Positions 24,946 through 33,225 of a DNA stretch of 64,000 nucleotides are shown one piece after another. The notes under the pieces were generated by a model, which saw nothing but the letters and a program-made list of their open reading frames with translations, made no database searches and was not told the DNA's origin. The position numbers and the translations under genes were made by a program. The first letter of the stretch is position 1. Each line of letters opens with the position of its first letter. Location of the stretch: positions 248,001 to 312,000 of the forward strand of contig JAAEPF010000034.1 in the NCBI GenBank assembly GCA_024222295.1. The letters run 5' to 3'. The DNA comes from Actinomycetes bacterium (GTDB taxonomy: Bacteria; Actinomycetota; Acidimicrobiia; Acidimicrobiales; Microtrichaceae).

Positions 24946-25857
24946 ATGGCTGAAACAGACCCGGTCTCACTCGACAACAAGGTGGTCATCATCACCGGTG
25001 CCGGTGGGGGCCTCGGCCGCTGCCACGCGCTGCTCATGGCACAGCGCGGGGCGCGCATCGTCGTCAACGACCTTGGCGGCACGGCCGACGGGCAGGGCTC
25101 CGATGAGAGCGCTGCCAACAAGGTCGTGGCCGAGATCGAGTCAGCTGGCGGCGTGGCCGTGGCCAACCACGATTCCGTCGCCACAGCCGATGGCGGCGAG
25201 GCGATCGTGCAGGCGGCCCTCGACGCATACGGCCAGGTCGACGTGGTCGTCAACAACGCAGGGATCCTGCGTGACATGTCATTCGCGAAGATGACGCCCG
25301 AGGCGATCGACGGCGTTGTCGACGTGCACCTCAAGGGGGCCTTCTTCGTGAGCCGCCCCGCCTACGCGGCCATGAAGGAGCAGGGATACGGCCGGTTCAT
25401 ACACACCACCTCCGCGGCCGGGCTGTTCGGGAACTTCGGCCAGACCAACTACGCGGCAGCCAAGATGGGCCTCGTGGGGCTGTCCAACGTCATCGCGGTC
25501 GAGGGCAAGAAGTACAACATCAACTCCAACGTGATCGCCCCGTTGGCCAAGACCCGCATGACCGAGGAACTGATGGGGCCCATGGCGGATTCGGTGCAAC
25601 CCGAGCAGGTGTCGGGCCTGGTCACCTACCTGGCGTCGGAGCAGTGTGAGCTCAGCCACGAGGTGTTCAGCGTCGGTGGCGGCCGCATTGCCAGGGTATT
25701 CGTGGGCCTGGGCCCCGGCTGGTTCGGTGGCAAGGGGCACGTGCCCACGCCGGAGGACGTCGTGGATAACCTCGACGCGATCAGGGCCACCGAGCCCTGC
25801 GTCATCCCCGATGACGCTTCCGGCGAGATGATGGCTGCCCGCGAGATCTTCTCGTGA
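24946..25857 (+). CDS. MFE-2-type short-chain dehydrogenase (second copy)
   Basis: A 303-residue SDR with the cofactor motif TGAGGGLGRCHALL, 'VVNDLGGTADGQGSDESAANKVV' (MFE-2 insertion), NNAGILRDMSF, the Ser site TTSAAG and NYAAAKMG. It is a paralogue of the 17616-18524 product; the characteristic 'FGQTNY' is shared. It probably oxidises 3-hydroxyacyl-CoA made by the hydratases encoded next door. Third gene of the operon starting at operator 5, with a 41-bp gap from the dehydrogenase subunit. AAGGACAAGACAGAGCA precedes the ATG. Confidence 0.9.
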   Translation: MAETDPVSLDNKVVIITGAGGGLGRCHALLMAQRGARIVVNDLGGTADGQGSDESAANKVVAEIESAGGVAVANHDSVATADGGEAIVQAALDAYGQVDVVVNNAGILRDMSFAKMTPEAIDGVVDVHLKGAFFVSRPAYAAMKEQGYGRFIHTTSAAGLFGNFGQTNYAAAKMGLVGLSNVIAVEGKKYNINSNVIAPLAKTRMTEELMGPMADSVQPEQVSGLVTYLASEQCELSHEVFSVGGGRIARVFVGLGPGWFGGKGHVPTPEDVVDNLDAIRATEPCVIPDDASGEMMAAREIFS

Positions 25858-25910
25858 ACCTGCCGGTTGAGCCACAGTTCACACCGCCAGGCACGACAGA
25901 CCGATTCAGA

Positions 25911-25933
25911 CTGACGCACGTGTCAACTACAGT
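25911..25933 (+). promoter_or_regulatory. Operator 6 with -10, MaoC/hydratase/thiolase operon
   Basis: CTGACGCACGTGTCAA (25911-25926), a match with one terminal mismatch, is followed by -10-like TACAGT (25928-25933). The next start codon is ATG 25966, with AGGGGG as ribosome-binding site, so here the leader is about 25-30 nt. Confidence 0.72.
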
Positions 25934-25965
25934 GCGGAATTCGAAGTGACCCAGGGGGTACCGCC

Positions 25966-26388
25966 ATGGCCGAGCAGGCACTCAAGTTCGACGATGTGAG
26001 CGAGGGCGACGAGGCGCCCGAGTTCAGCCACAAGCTGGACCGTACCGACCTCGTGAAGTACGCCGGCGCCTCCGGTGACTTCAACCCCATGCACCACGAT
26101 GACACCAAGGCCGAGGCAGCGGGCCTTCCGAGCGTGTTCGGTCACGGCATGTTCTCCATGGGCATCCTCGGAAAGGCGCTCACCGACTACGTGGGTGTGG
26201 GCAACCTGCGCAGCTACTCGGTGCGGTTCACCAAGCAGACCTGGCCCGACGAGGTGCTCACGACCAAGGTCGTCGTCACCGCCAAGCGCGAGGACGGCGG
26301 CGAGAAGCTCGTCGACTTCGACTGCTCCCTCGCCAACGCCGACGGCGAGGTGAAGGTGCAGGGCACCGCCACCGCCGCAGCCGACTGA
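25966..26388 (+). CDS. MaoC-like (R)-enoyl-CoA hydratase
   Basis: A 140-residue hot-dog-fold hydratase with the MaoC catalytic motif YAGASGDFNPMHHDDTKAEAAGLPSVFGHGMFSMG. The Asp and His of the D-x4-H segment (DFNPMH) are the catalytic residues. This family adds water to 2-enoyl-CoA to give (3R)-hydroxyacyl-CoA. The FAS1-like protein of 16067-16525 lacks those residues and could be its heterodimer partner, although the genes are separated. First gene of an operon continuing into a crotonase and a thiolase-like gene. Confidence 0.9.
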   Translation: MAEQALKFDDVSEGDEAPEFSHKLDRTDLVKYAGASGDFNPMHHDDTKAEAAGLPSVFGHGMFSMGILGKALTDYVGVGNLRSYSVRFTKQTWPDEVLTTKVVVTAKREDGGEKLVDFDCSLANADGEVKVQGTATAAAD

Positions 26389-26413
26389 CGACACCGCCTG
26401 GGCGGGGGACTCC

Positions 26414-27244
26414 ATGACGATCCACGTCGACAAGAACCCGGAGATCGACGGCGAGGTGATCGAGCACGCGATGCTCATCACGATCGACCGCCCCGAGACG
26501 CGCAACGCCCTCGACATGTTCCACTTCCGCGACCTTGCCGGCGCGTGGAAGGAACTCCGCTACGACGACGACATCTGGCTCGCCATCGTGACGGGCGTTC
26601 CGGGCAACTTCATGTCGGGTGCGGACCTCAAGACTTACATTCCCCAGGTCACCGAGCTGGCCCAGGAGATCGGCAAGGGCGAAGTCACCGAGATCGACGG
26701 CTGCCGGCTGAGCGATGGCACGCGCGCCGTGTTGCGCGACACCAGGATCTACAAGCCGATCATCGCCGCGGTCGACGGCCCGTGTGTGGCCGGTGGGATG
26801 GAGATGCTCGGCGGAGTCGACATCAGGGTCGCCACACCCAACGCGAGCTTCGGGGTGATGGAGCCCAAGCGCGGCCTGTTCGCCGGCGGCGGCACCACCG
26901 CCCGGCTCCCACGCCAGATCCCGTTCCCCGCCGCCATGGAGTTCCTCCTCACCGCGGAGGCCTTCCCGGCGGAGCGTGCACTCGAGTTGGGGCTCATCAA
27001 CGAGATCGTGGACGCCGTGCACCTGATGCCGACCGCTGCCGGCTGGGCACGACGGATCCTCGCCAACGGCCCGCTCGCCGTACAGGCCACCAAGGAGTCC
27101 GTCATCCGTGGGTCGGCCACCACCCTCGAGGAGGCCTACGAGATCGAGGCCGACCTGTCCAAGGTGGTGTTCGCCTCCGAGGACGCAAAGGAAGGCCCGG
27201 CCGCCTTCAAGGACAAGCGCGACCCGGTCTGGAAGGCGAAGTAG
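26414..27244 (+). CDS. Enoyl-CoA hydratase/isomerase family protein (crotonase)
   Basis: A 276-residue crotonase with ITIDRPETRNALDMFHF, the first oxyanion loop NFMSGADLKTY, and the second DGPCVAGGMEMLGGVDIRVA, then FGVMEPKRGLFAGGGTTARLPRQI. A Glu follows the second loop (MEPKRG), in line with hydratase or hydrolase/retro-aldol crotonases. It sits 25 bp behind the MaoC gene and 8 bp before the thiolase-like gene, so all three are co-transcribed from operator 6. Substrate unknown. Confidence 0.9.
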   Translation: MTIHVDKNPEIDGEVIEHAMLITIDRPETRNALDMFHFRDLAGAWKELRYDDDIWLAIVTGVPGNFMSGADLKTYIPQVTELAQEIGKGEVTEIDGCRLSDGTRAVLRDTRIYKPIIAAVDGPCVAGGMEMLGGVDIRVATPNASFGVMEPKRGLFAGGGTTARLPRQIPFPAAMEFLLTAEAFPAERALELGLINEIVDAVHLMPTAAGWARRILANGPLAVQATKESVIRGSATTLEEAYEIEADLSKVVFASEDAKEGPAAFKDKRDPVWKAK

Positions 27245-27252
27245 CCGCAGCG

Positions 27253-28746
27253 ATGGCAGTCGACCCCAGGGTTCCCTGCATCATCGGGGTCGCTCAGCGC
27301 ACATGGCACCTCGACGGCGAGGAGCAGGCTCCGGAGCCGCTGGCGATGCAGGCCGAGGTCGTGTCTGCCGCGATGGCAGACGCGCAGGCCACCGGCGACC
27401 TGGCCGCCGCCGTGGACGGCCTCGACGTAGTGCACTGCATGACCTGGCCCTACGACGATCCCGCTGGCCGGCTGGCCGATACGGTCGGCATCAACCCGGC
27501 CAGGCTCAACAACGCCGGCATGGGTGGCACCATGGGTCAGCAACTCCTAGGCGCTGCCGCGGACCGCATCTCGACGGGGGAGTCGGAGCTACAGGTCGTG
27601 GCGGGGGCCGAGGCGCTCGACACCAAGCGGCGCCTGAAGAAGGCGGGCGAGCGCCCGTCGTGGTCACACCGGCACCCCGAGCCGCCGGGCATGCCCTTCG
27701 AAGCGCCGTTTCACCCCACCGAGATCGCACACGAGGTGTTCCAGGCCTGGCTCACCTTCGCCGTTCGCGACATCGCCCGCAGGGCTGCACTGGGCACGCC
27801 GCCCCGGGATCACCGACAGGCGCTGGGCGAGCTGCTGGCTCCCATGACCGAGGTGGCAGCTGCCAACCCGTATGCCTGGTTCCCCCGGGAGCGAAGCGCC
27901 TCCGAGTTGATCACCCCCACCGCTGGCAACCGCATGGTCGGCTACCCCTACACCAAGACGATGGTTGCGGTGATGGACGTCGACATGGCGGCGGCAGCTG
28001 TCATTTCATCGTGGCAGGAGGCGGACCGCCTCGGCGTGCCACTGGATCGCCGGGTGCCGCTGCGCGGCTGGTGCCACGCGACCGATTCCACCTACGTGGC
28101 CGAGCATCCCGACCTTGCCCGGTCACCGGCGATGGCGGCGGCATCCGCCGAGGCGCTGCGAGTGGCCGACTGTGCTGTCGATGACCTCGCGTACCTCGAC
28201 CTCTACTCATGCTTCGCTTCATCGGTCGACTTCGCCCGTGACGCGCTGGGACTGGCCGCTGACGACCCACGGGGGTTCACCGTGACCGGCGGCCTTCCCT
28301 ATTGCGGTGGCCCGGCATCGAACTACATGTCCCATGCGGTTTGCACCATGGTCGACCGACTCCGGAACGATCCCGGGTCACTCGGTCTGGTCAGCGGTGT
28401 CGGAATGCACATGACCAAGCACACTTGGGCGGTCTATGGAGGCGATCCGTGCAGCGCGGGTGCCCCCGGTGCCGATGACGTGCAGCCGCGCCTGGATGCT
28501 GCCAATCCCGACCTCACGATCGCCGACACGGCTCAGGGCGCTGCCACCCTGGCCGCATACTCGGTGGTGCACGGCCGCGACGGCGAGGCTGCCTGGGGAC
28601 TGGGCGTCGTAGACCTGCCCGACGGGTCACGCGCGTATGCCCGCACGGAGGACGCATCGCTGATGGCCGACTGGGAGGCCCGCGAGTGCGTGGGTGACGA
28701 ACTGGAGCTGCGTGCCGACGGATCGGTCAACAGGATCGCTACCTGA
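27253..28746 (+). CDS. Thiolase-like protein with additional C-terminal domain
   Basis: A 497-residue protein of the 'acetyl-CoA acetyltransferase/thiolase-like type 1' group. The N-terminal half carries a thiolase fold start (CIIGVAQRTWHL), and an HDCF-like YLDLYSCFASSVDFA occurs about residue 315. GGLPYCGGPASNYMSHA replaces the usual NPSGG/GHP region. Residues ~410-497 form an extra beta-rich C-terminal domain that may play the role of the separate DUF35 partners. A nucleophile cysteine in the standard place is not evident (LNNAGMGGTMGQQLL). ATG 27253 follows the crotonase closely. A homologue is encoded at 54049-55551. Confidence 0.82.
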   Translation: MAVDPRVPCIIGVAQRTWHLDGEEQAPEPLAMQAEVVSAAMADAQATGDLAAAVDGLDVVHCMTWPYDDPAGRLADTVGINPARLNNAGMGGTMGQQLLGAAADRISTGESELQVVAGAEALDTKRRLKKAGERPSWSHRHPEPPGMPFEAPFHPTEIAHEVFQAWLTFAVRDIARRAALGTPPRDHRQALGELLAPMTEVAAANPYAWFPRERSASELITPTAGNRMVGYPYTKTMVAVMDVDMAAAAVISSWQEADRLGVPLDRRVPLRGWCHATDSTYVAEHPDLARSPAMAAASAEALRVADCAVDDLAYLDLYSCFASSVDFARDALGLAADDPRGFTVTGGLPYCGGPASNYMSHAVCTMVDRLRNDPGSLGLVSGVGMHMTKHTWAVYGGDPCSAGAPGADDVQPRLDAANPDLTIADTAQGAATLAAYSVVHGRDGEAAWGLGVVDLPDGSRAYARTEDASLMADWEARECVGDELELRADGSVNRIAT

Positions 28747-28824
28747 GCAGGGTGCGGGGGTTCGGCGCGTGCCTGCGGCCGTGCGGCGATACTGGGTCGA
28801 CAGACCCGGACGGAGCGGAGGCAA

Positions 28825-30198
28825 GTGACCACAACGCGGACGAGGGCAGTCGTGGCTGCAGCCACCGTCGCCGCAATGTTGGTGCTGGGCGCACTACTGG
28901 CGGTCGGCATCGCACGCAGCAGTGGCAGCGACGGATCCGCGAACCCCCCGGCTGCCAGCACCGGTGCAGCGGGCCTTGTCGAGGTGCAGCCCCGGTTCGA
29001 ACCCGGGGGAATCGATGGCGGCTACGCGGCCAGCGCGATCGGGACCGTGGCCGGGTCGGAATGCTCGGTGTTTCCCGCCGACAACGTGTGGCATTCGGTG
29101 ATCGACGGGCCCGACGTGCCGACCGTGCCTGCCGACGATCCCGCAGCGGTCCTGTTGGCCGGAGCCACAGGTCCGGCCCGCGCGACGTTCCGACCGGACA
29201 GGGGCGAAGGCCTCAACCTGGTGCCCGCGGCCAACAGTTCGGTGCAACCGATTTCGGTGGCGTCCAACTGGCTGCTGTCATCCAACCTCGGCAGCGCACG
29301 GGCCTCGGACGCGAACCGGGTCACGATGGGCCCGGCCGCGACACCCCAGCTGTGGCTGGACCTGGAAGCGCCGGCGCCCGGGGAGCTGCAGTGGACGAAC
29401 CAGTCACTCGATCCACGCACGGACAACCGGCTGTACGTGCTCGACACCGAAGCGTGTGTGGCATCGGAGTTCATCGGCTTCAGCGGATTGCTTCTGCGCT
29501 CCGGCGGCGGGATGACGGCCAACCGTTCGAGCCAGTTCGACCTGCGCAGCAACAACCGCCGCGCCAGTCGCTGGTGGGGCGAGGGACCCTGCCCTGACAT
29601 CCCGCTCAACCCCCACTTCGATCCCGGTTGCGATGGTTCGACCGAGAAGCGTGGCTCGGCGCGTGGCGGCTCGGGGCTCTCGGGAGTCGGCGGTCTCGTG
29701 CGGTTCGAGGAGATCGAGAGTGCCGCCGGAATCGACCACGCGATCGGCGTCGTGCTGCCGCGCAACGTGATCGGAGCGGAACCGGTGTGGCCGGCAACGG
29801 AGAGCGATGGCCTCGGTGAGCCGGGCACCTTCGCCGAGGCCCCTGAGGGTGCCGGTCCGATCCCGATGGGGGCCCGACTCCGTCTGCGTTCGGACTTCGC
29901 CCTCGACTGCCCGGAACAGGAGTGTCCGCAGGCCACGGAGGTGGTGCGGGCCCTGAAGCGGCACGGGATGATCGTGGTGGACTCGATGGGCCCGGTGGAC
30001 ACCCTGGCGCAGGCCGGAGTTCACATCCTCGGTGAGATGTCGCCCGGTTGGGACGGCGTCGACCTGCGCCGCATCGAGTGGCGAGCCGACGGCACCGAGG
30101 CGATGCGCCTGTCGGACTTCGAGCTCATCGATGCCCGGGACATGCGGGCACGGCCCGAGGCCGGGCCCCAGGATGACGGCTGGCTCCAGGTCCGCTGA
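28825..30198 (+). CDS. Secreted or membrane-anchored protein of unknown function
   Basis: A 457-residue protein with one N-terminal hydrophobic segment (VVAAATVAAMLVLGALLAVGIA), either signal peptide or membrane anchor, then Ser/Ala/Pro-rich linker and a large extracellular domain. That domain contains 'CSVFPADNVWHSVIDGPDVPTVP' and paired cysteines (SECSVF, EACVAS, GPCPDIP, DPGCDG, LDCPEQECP) that could form disulphides. 'RALKRHGMIVVDSMG' near residue 375 recalls uncharacterised actinobacterial surface proteins of similar length. The GTG start at 28825 follows GGAGCGGAGG. I do not recognise the family. It is convergent with the DUF35 gene. Confidence 0.7.
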   Translation: MTTTRTRAVVAAATVAAMLVLGALLAVGIARSSGSDGSANPPAASTGAAGLVEVQPRFEPGGIDGGYAASAIGTVAGSECSVFPADNVWHSVIDGPDVPTVPADDPAAVLLAGATGPARATFRPDRGEGLNLVPAANSSVQPISVASNWLLSSNLGSARASDANRVTMGPAATPQLWLDLEAPAPGELQWTNQSLDPRTDNRLYVLDTEACVASEFIGFSGLLLRSGGGMTANRSSQFDLRSNNRRASRWWGEGPCPDIPLNPHFDPGCDGSTEKRGSARGGSGLSGVGGLVRFEEIESAAGIDHAIGVVLPRNVIGAEPVWPATESDGLGEPGTFAEAPEGAGPIPMGARLRLRSDFALDCPEQECPQATEVVRALKRHGMIVVDSMGPVDTLAQAGVHILGEMSPGWDGVDLRRIEWRADGTEAMRLSDFELIDARDMRARPEAGPQDDGWLQVR

Positions 30199-30204
30199 GA
30201 GCTG

Positions 30205-30615
30205 TCAGGCCGGACGAAACGCAGCGATCGTCAGGTCCTCGTCGAGGTCTACGAACTCGACCTCGAGCGGCATCCCGATGCTGAGTTCGTCGCCCTCCGC
30301 ACCGACGATGTGGGTCATCATCCGGGGTCCCTCCGCGAGTTCGACGACGCCGGCGACGTAGGGCACGCGGGAGGGCCAGGGAGGCAGGTCGTTGGTGTGG
30401 ATGACCGACCAGGTGTAAAGCGTCGCCTGACCGCAGGCCGGCACCCACTCGACGTCGTCGGACCAGCAATGCGGGCAGTGTGGCCGCGGGTAGTAGTGGT
30501 GCCGCTCACAGGATCCACACCGCCCCACGAGCAGTCGCCCGTCCTCGAGCGCCTGGAAGAAGGGCTCGTTTTCGTTCTCGACCAATGGGAGGTCGAACCG
30601 GGGCGAAGCTGACAC
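30205..30615 (-). CDS. OB-fold/DUF35 protein with zinc ribbon
   Basis: A 136-residue DUF35 protein with N-terminal helix NENEPFFQALEDGRLLVGRC, zinc ribbon CGSC...CPHC, then the OB-fold TLYTWSVIHTNDLPPWPSRVPYVAGVVEL. It is expected to pair with a thiolase-fold protein; the nearest, 31975-33132, is on the same strand but separated by a GGDEF gene, and each has its own operator. The only plausible start, GTG 30615, lies inside operator 7, which implies a leaderless mRNA. Confidence 0.88.
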   Translation of the reverse strand: MSASPRFDLPLVENENEPFFQALEDGRLLVGRCGSCERHHYYPRPHCPHCWSDDVEWVPACGQATLYTWSVIHTNDLPPWPSRVPYVAGVVELAEGPRMMTHIVGAEGDELSIGMPLEVEFVDLDEDLTIAAFRPA

Positions 30616-30628
30616 GAGCGTCAGGTTA
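30609..30628 (-). promoter_or_regulatory. Operator 7 overlapping -10 and start codon of the DUF35 gene
   Basis: CTGACACGAGCGTCAG (30609-30624). On the minus strand TAACCT (30628-30623) precedes by 7 nt the GTG start (30615), which itself lies within the palindrome. Repressor binding would cover -10, transcription start and initiation codon. Confidence 0.72.
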
Positions 30629-30649
30629 GCACCGGGTCCTGCCCGCTGA

Positions 30650-31900
30650 TCAGGCCCGCTCCTTCGCCTCGTACATCGCCGTGTCGGCTGAGCGGATCAG
30701 CATCTCGGGATCATCGTGATCGGAGCTGTGAGCGAACCCGAAGCTGCAACCCGGGTGCCAGACGTCGTCGCCGACCGAGATCGGGTCGGCGAACGTCTCC
30801 CTTATCGTCCTGCGAAAGAGGTCCTCGCAGTCGCCGGGTCCGATCATGGCGAACTCGTCTCCACCCCATCGGCCGACGATGGCGCCCTCGGCGCGGGTGA
30901 TAGGAGGGAGGCGGCTTGCGAGTCGCCCGGCGATCGCCTGCAGCACCTCATCGCCGCGCTGGTGGCCCAGGCGGTCGTTGACCTCCTTGAACCGGTCGAG
31001 GTCGATGAACGCGACCGTTGCGGGGCCGGAGTCGAACATCGTGCTGAGGGCGTCGTCGAGTGCGGCACGGTTGGGCAGTCCGGTGAGCGGGTCGGTCGAG
31101 GCGCGCAGGGCGAGATCGCGCTCACGGGTGCGTCTTTCGGTGATGTCGTGGGACACCGACAGCACCACCCCGGCGCCGCCGACCTCCAGGCGGTTCATCA
31201 CCGTGGACTCGATCCACCTGACCGTGCTGTCGGGTCGCACGATTCGTTGTCGAATGGACCGGCTGCTGCCCGGCTCCTCGAGCAGGGCGGACCACATCTC
31301 GACGCCGGCGGGGTGGTCGTCGGGGTGGATGAAACGCAGCACGGTGTTGCCGACGAGATCGTCGGCGGTGCGTCCGAAGACTTCCTCCACATCGCCCTCG
31401 GTGGCGAGCACCCGGCCGATGCCATCGAGTTCCTGGAGGATCCACACGGGGCGTTCGAAGCGGGCCACATCGAGCTCTGCGAAGCCGCCCGGACCGGCCA
31501 AGGTGCTGGACCGCGACCCGGTTGACTCGGGTGGATCCGCCGCGCCCCGGTCCGTGGTGGCGACCAGCACCACACCGACACCATTTTGGTGGCGAAGGTC
31601 GAGCACCTTGGTCTCGCGGCTTCGCCACACCCCGTCGACCAACTGACGAAGGCGACCGGATCGGACGGTGCCCGGGTTGTCGAGCGCATCCCACCACAGA
31701 CGGGCCAGTTCGGCGCGGTCCGGTTCGCAGACTGTCTGGATGTGCGACTCCCAGCCTGTGTCGGCCACCTCGGGTTCCGGCAGGTCGAGTGCCTCGGGCA
31801 GTTCCTGTACGCGAGCGGAGTCGTCGCGGGCGTAGATGGCCGCGTTGCCCATCTCGGCCAGCACCTCGCCGCGGGTCCATATCGGTGGCTCCTCGGTCAT
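30650..31900 (-). CDS. PAS-GGDEF diguanylate cyclase
   Basis: A 416-residue signalling protein. Residues ~150-255 form a PAS domain (FIHPDDHPAGVEMW, VRWIESTVMNRLEVGGAG, ending SHDITERR). Residues ~265-416 form a GGDEF domain with the intact active motif RWGGDEFAMIG and the start DPLTGLPNRAALDDAL. Diguanylate cyclases make c-di-GMP from two GTP. No RxxD inhibitory site precedes GGDEF, so feedback inhibition is unlikely. No transmembrane helix is visible, hence cytosolic. The gene interrupts a DUF35/thiolase arrangement and lacks the operator. A leaderless-type TACATT precedes ATG 31900. Confidence 0.92.
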   Translation of the reverse strand: MTEEPPIWTRGEVLAEMGNAAIYARDDSARVQELPEALDLPEPEVADTGWESHIQTVCEPDRAELARLWWDALDNPGTVRSGRLRQLVDGVWRSRETKVLDLRHQNGVGVVLVATTDRGAADPPESTGSRSSTLAGPGGFAELDVARFERPVWILQELDGIGRVLATEGDVEEVFGRTADDLVGNTVLRFIHPDDHPAGVEMWSALLEEPGSSRSIRQRIVRPDSTVRWIESTVMNRLEVGGAGVVLSVSHDITERRTRERDLALRASTDPLTGLPNRAALDDALSTMFDSGPATVAFIDLDRFKEVNDRLGHQRGDEVLQAIAGRLASRLPPITRAEGAIVGRWGGDEFAMIGPGDCEDLFRRTIRETFADPISVGDDVWHPGCSFGFAHSSDHDDPEMLIRSADTAMYEAKERA

Positions 31901-31906
31901 GGATTC

Positions 31907-31912
31907 AATGTA
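31907..31912 (-). promoter_or_regulatory. -10-like TACATT, leaderless promoter of the GGDEF gene
   Basis: TACATT on the minus strand, 6 nt before ATG 31900. The surrounding 31907-31970 stretch is clearly richer in A/T than its neighbours. Confidence 0.5.
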
Positions 31913-31974
31913 GAGGGGTGCCTTGGAAGATGTTGTTTCAGATGGTTTGCAGTTATTTCATACCAAGAGCGGAT

Positions 31975-33132
31975 TCAGGTTCCAAGGATCAGGGTGCCGT
32001 TGGAGCAGAACCACCCTCCGGTGCCGGACACCGCGGCGAGCTTCGCGTCGGCCACCTGCCGATCGGGTGCATCCGCGGCCTCGTAGTCCCCCCGCAACTG
32101 GCGCGTCGCCTCCACGATCAGGAACAGCCCCCTCATTCCCGGATGGCATGCCGAAAGGCCACCCCCGTCGGGATTGACCGGCAGTTCTCCGCCGAGGCGG
32201 GTCGCTCCCGACGCGAAGAACGGTCCGCCCTCGCCCTTCTTGATGAAACCGAGGTCTTCGATGGTGACCATTGCCATGTATGTGAAGGCGTCATACACGC
32301 AGGCGAGGTCGATGTCCTCGGGTGACACATCGGCTCGCTCGAATGCGATCGGGCCTGCCACCGAGGCCGGTCCCGCGGTGAAGTCGGTCCATTCGGACAT
32401 GGTCGTATGGCTCGCGTGATGGCCGTGGCCGAGAACCCAGACCGGGTCCGAAACGGAGTCGGGGATGCGGTCCTCCGCCGCGAGCACCACCGCGCAGCCG
32501 CCGTCGGAGCGGATGCAGCAGTGCAGCTTCGTGAAAGGGTCCGCGATCATCCGGCTGCCGAGCACCTCGTCGACGGTGATGGGATCGCGGTAATAGGCAT
32601 CGGGGTTGAACCCCGCGTTGTAGCGGGTGGACACGGCCACCTCGGCGAGTTGCTCCAGGGTGGTGCCGTACTCGTGCATGTGCCTGCGTGCCGCCATCGC
32701 GTACTTGCCGATGATGGTGTGGCCATAGGGCACCTCGTAGCCGACCGGCCCGCGGGCGCCGAAGTTCAGGTTTGCGAGGCGCCGCCTGTTCTTCAGATCC
32801 GCCCTGGTGGTCGAGCCGTAGGAGAGAACCACAACATCCGCATGGCCCATGGCGATTGCATCGGCCGCGTGGCCTGCCATCACTTCCCAGGTGCCTCCTC
32901 CCACACCCGTGGAGTCGACCCACGTGGGCTTGAGCCCGATGTACTCGGCCACCTCGATCGGATTGAGGGCACCGGTGCCGTTTGATGCGAAGCCGTCCAC
33001 GTCGTCGCGGGTGAGCCCGGCATCCGCGACGGCGCGCCGCGTGGCCTGTGCGTGCAGGGCGAACGGCGACTTGGTGTCCACCCTGCCCACATCGGAAAGG
33101 GCGGCACCGATCACAGCAACTCGTCGAGGCAT
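31975..33132 (-). CDS. Thiolase-fold protein lacking the nucleophile Cys (Ltp2/Ltp4-like)
   Basis: A 385-residue SCP2-thiolase-fold protein. The nucleophile position reads WVDSTGVGGGTWEVMAG with no Cys. The HDCF position reads CVYDAFTYM, retaining Tyr, and a modified NPDGGGLSACHPGMRG keeps the His. As with the 19431-20666 product this points to a retro-aldol or lyase role rather than normal thiolysis, with a DUF35 partner expected (30205-30615 is a candidate). ATG 33132 is supported by TAATGT six bases upstream. Operator 8 precedes it. Confidence 0.85.
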   Translation of the reverse strand: MPRRVAVIGAALSDVGRVDTKSPFALHAQATRRAVADAGLTRDDVDGFASNGTGALNPIEVAEYIGLKPTWVDSTGVGGGTWEVMAGHAADAIAMGHADVVVLSYGSTTRADLKNRRRLANLNFGARGPVGYEVPYGHTIIGKYAMAARRHMHEYGTTLEQLAEVAVSTRYNAGFNPDAYYRDPITVDEVLGSRMIADPFTKLHCCIRSDGGCAVVLAAEDRIPDSVSDPVWVLGHGHHASHTTMSEWTDFTAGPASVAGPIAFERADVSPEDIDLACVYDAFTYMAMVTIEDLGFIKKGEGGPFFASGATRLGGELPVNPDGGGLSACHPGMRGLFLIVEATRQLRGDYEAADAPDRQVADAKLAAVSGTGGWFCSNGTLILGT

Positions 33133-33138
33133 GGACGC

Positions 33139-33176
33139 ACATTACCCGAGGCCACCGAACCTGACACGGGCGTCAG
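33139..33176 (-). promoter_or_regulatory. Operator 8 and leaderless promoter of the thiolase-fold gene
   Basis: CTGACACGGGCGTCAG (33161-33176) lies 16 bp upstream of TAATGT (33144-33139, minus strand), a -10 located 6 nt before ATG 33132. The operator covers the expected -35 region. Confidence 0.72.
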
Positions 33177-33213
33177 GTGGCTCGGCACTGGACAGCACAG
33201 CGGGAGCCGGGTC

Positions 33214-33219
33214 TAGTGT
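33214..33219 (+). promoter_or_regulatory. -10-like TAGTGT, leaderless promoter of the small membrane protein
   Basis: TAGTGT, then 6 nt, then GTG 33226. This spacing favours GTG 33226 over the internal ATG 33244. Operator 8 is 38 bp away and might influence this promoter too. Confidence 0.45.
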
Positions 33220-33225
33220 CGTGCG

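Noticed and set aside
26545-27252. Open frame preceding the thiolase-like gene start
   Set aside because: It is an out-of-frame shadow of the crotonase gene. The real start is ATG 27253.
31921-31987. CCTTGGAA/TTCCAAGG pair between the GGDEF and thiolase-fold genes
   Set aside because: Arms of 8 bp are 51 bp apart and overlap the end of the thiolase-fold gene; not convincing as a structure.
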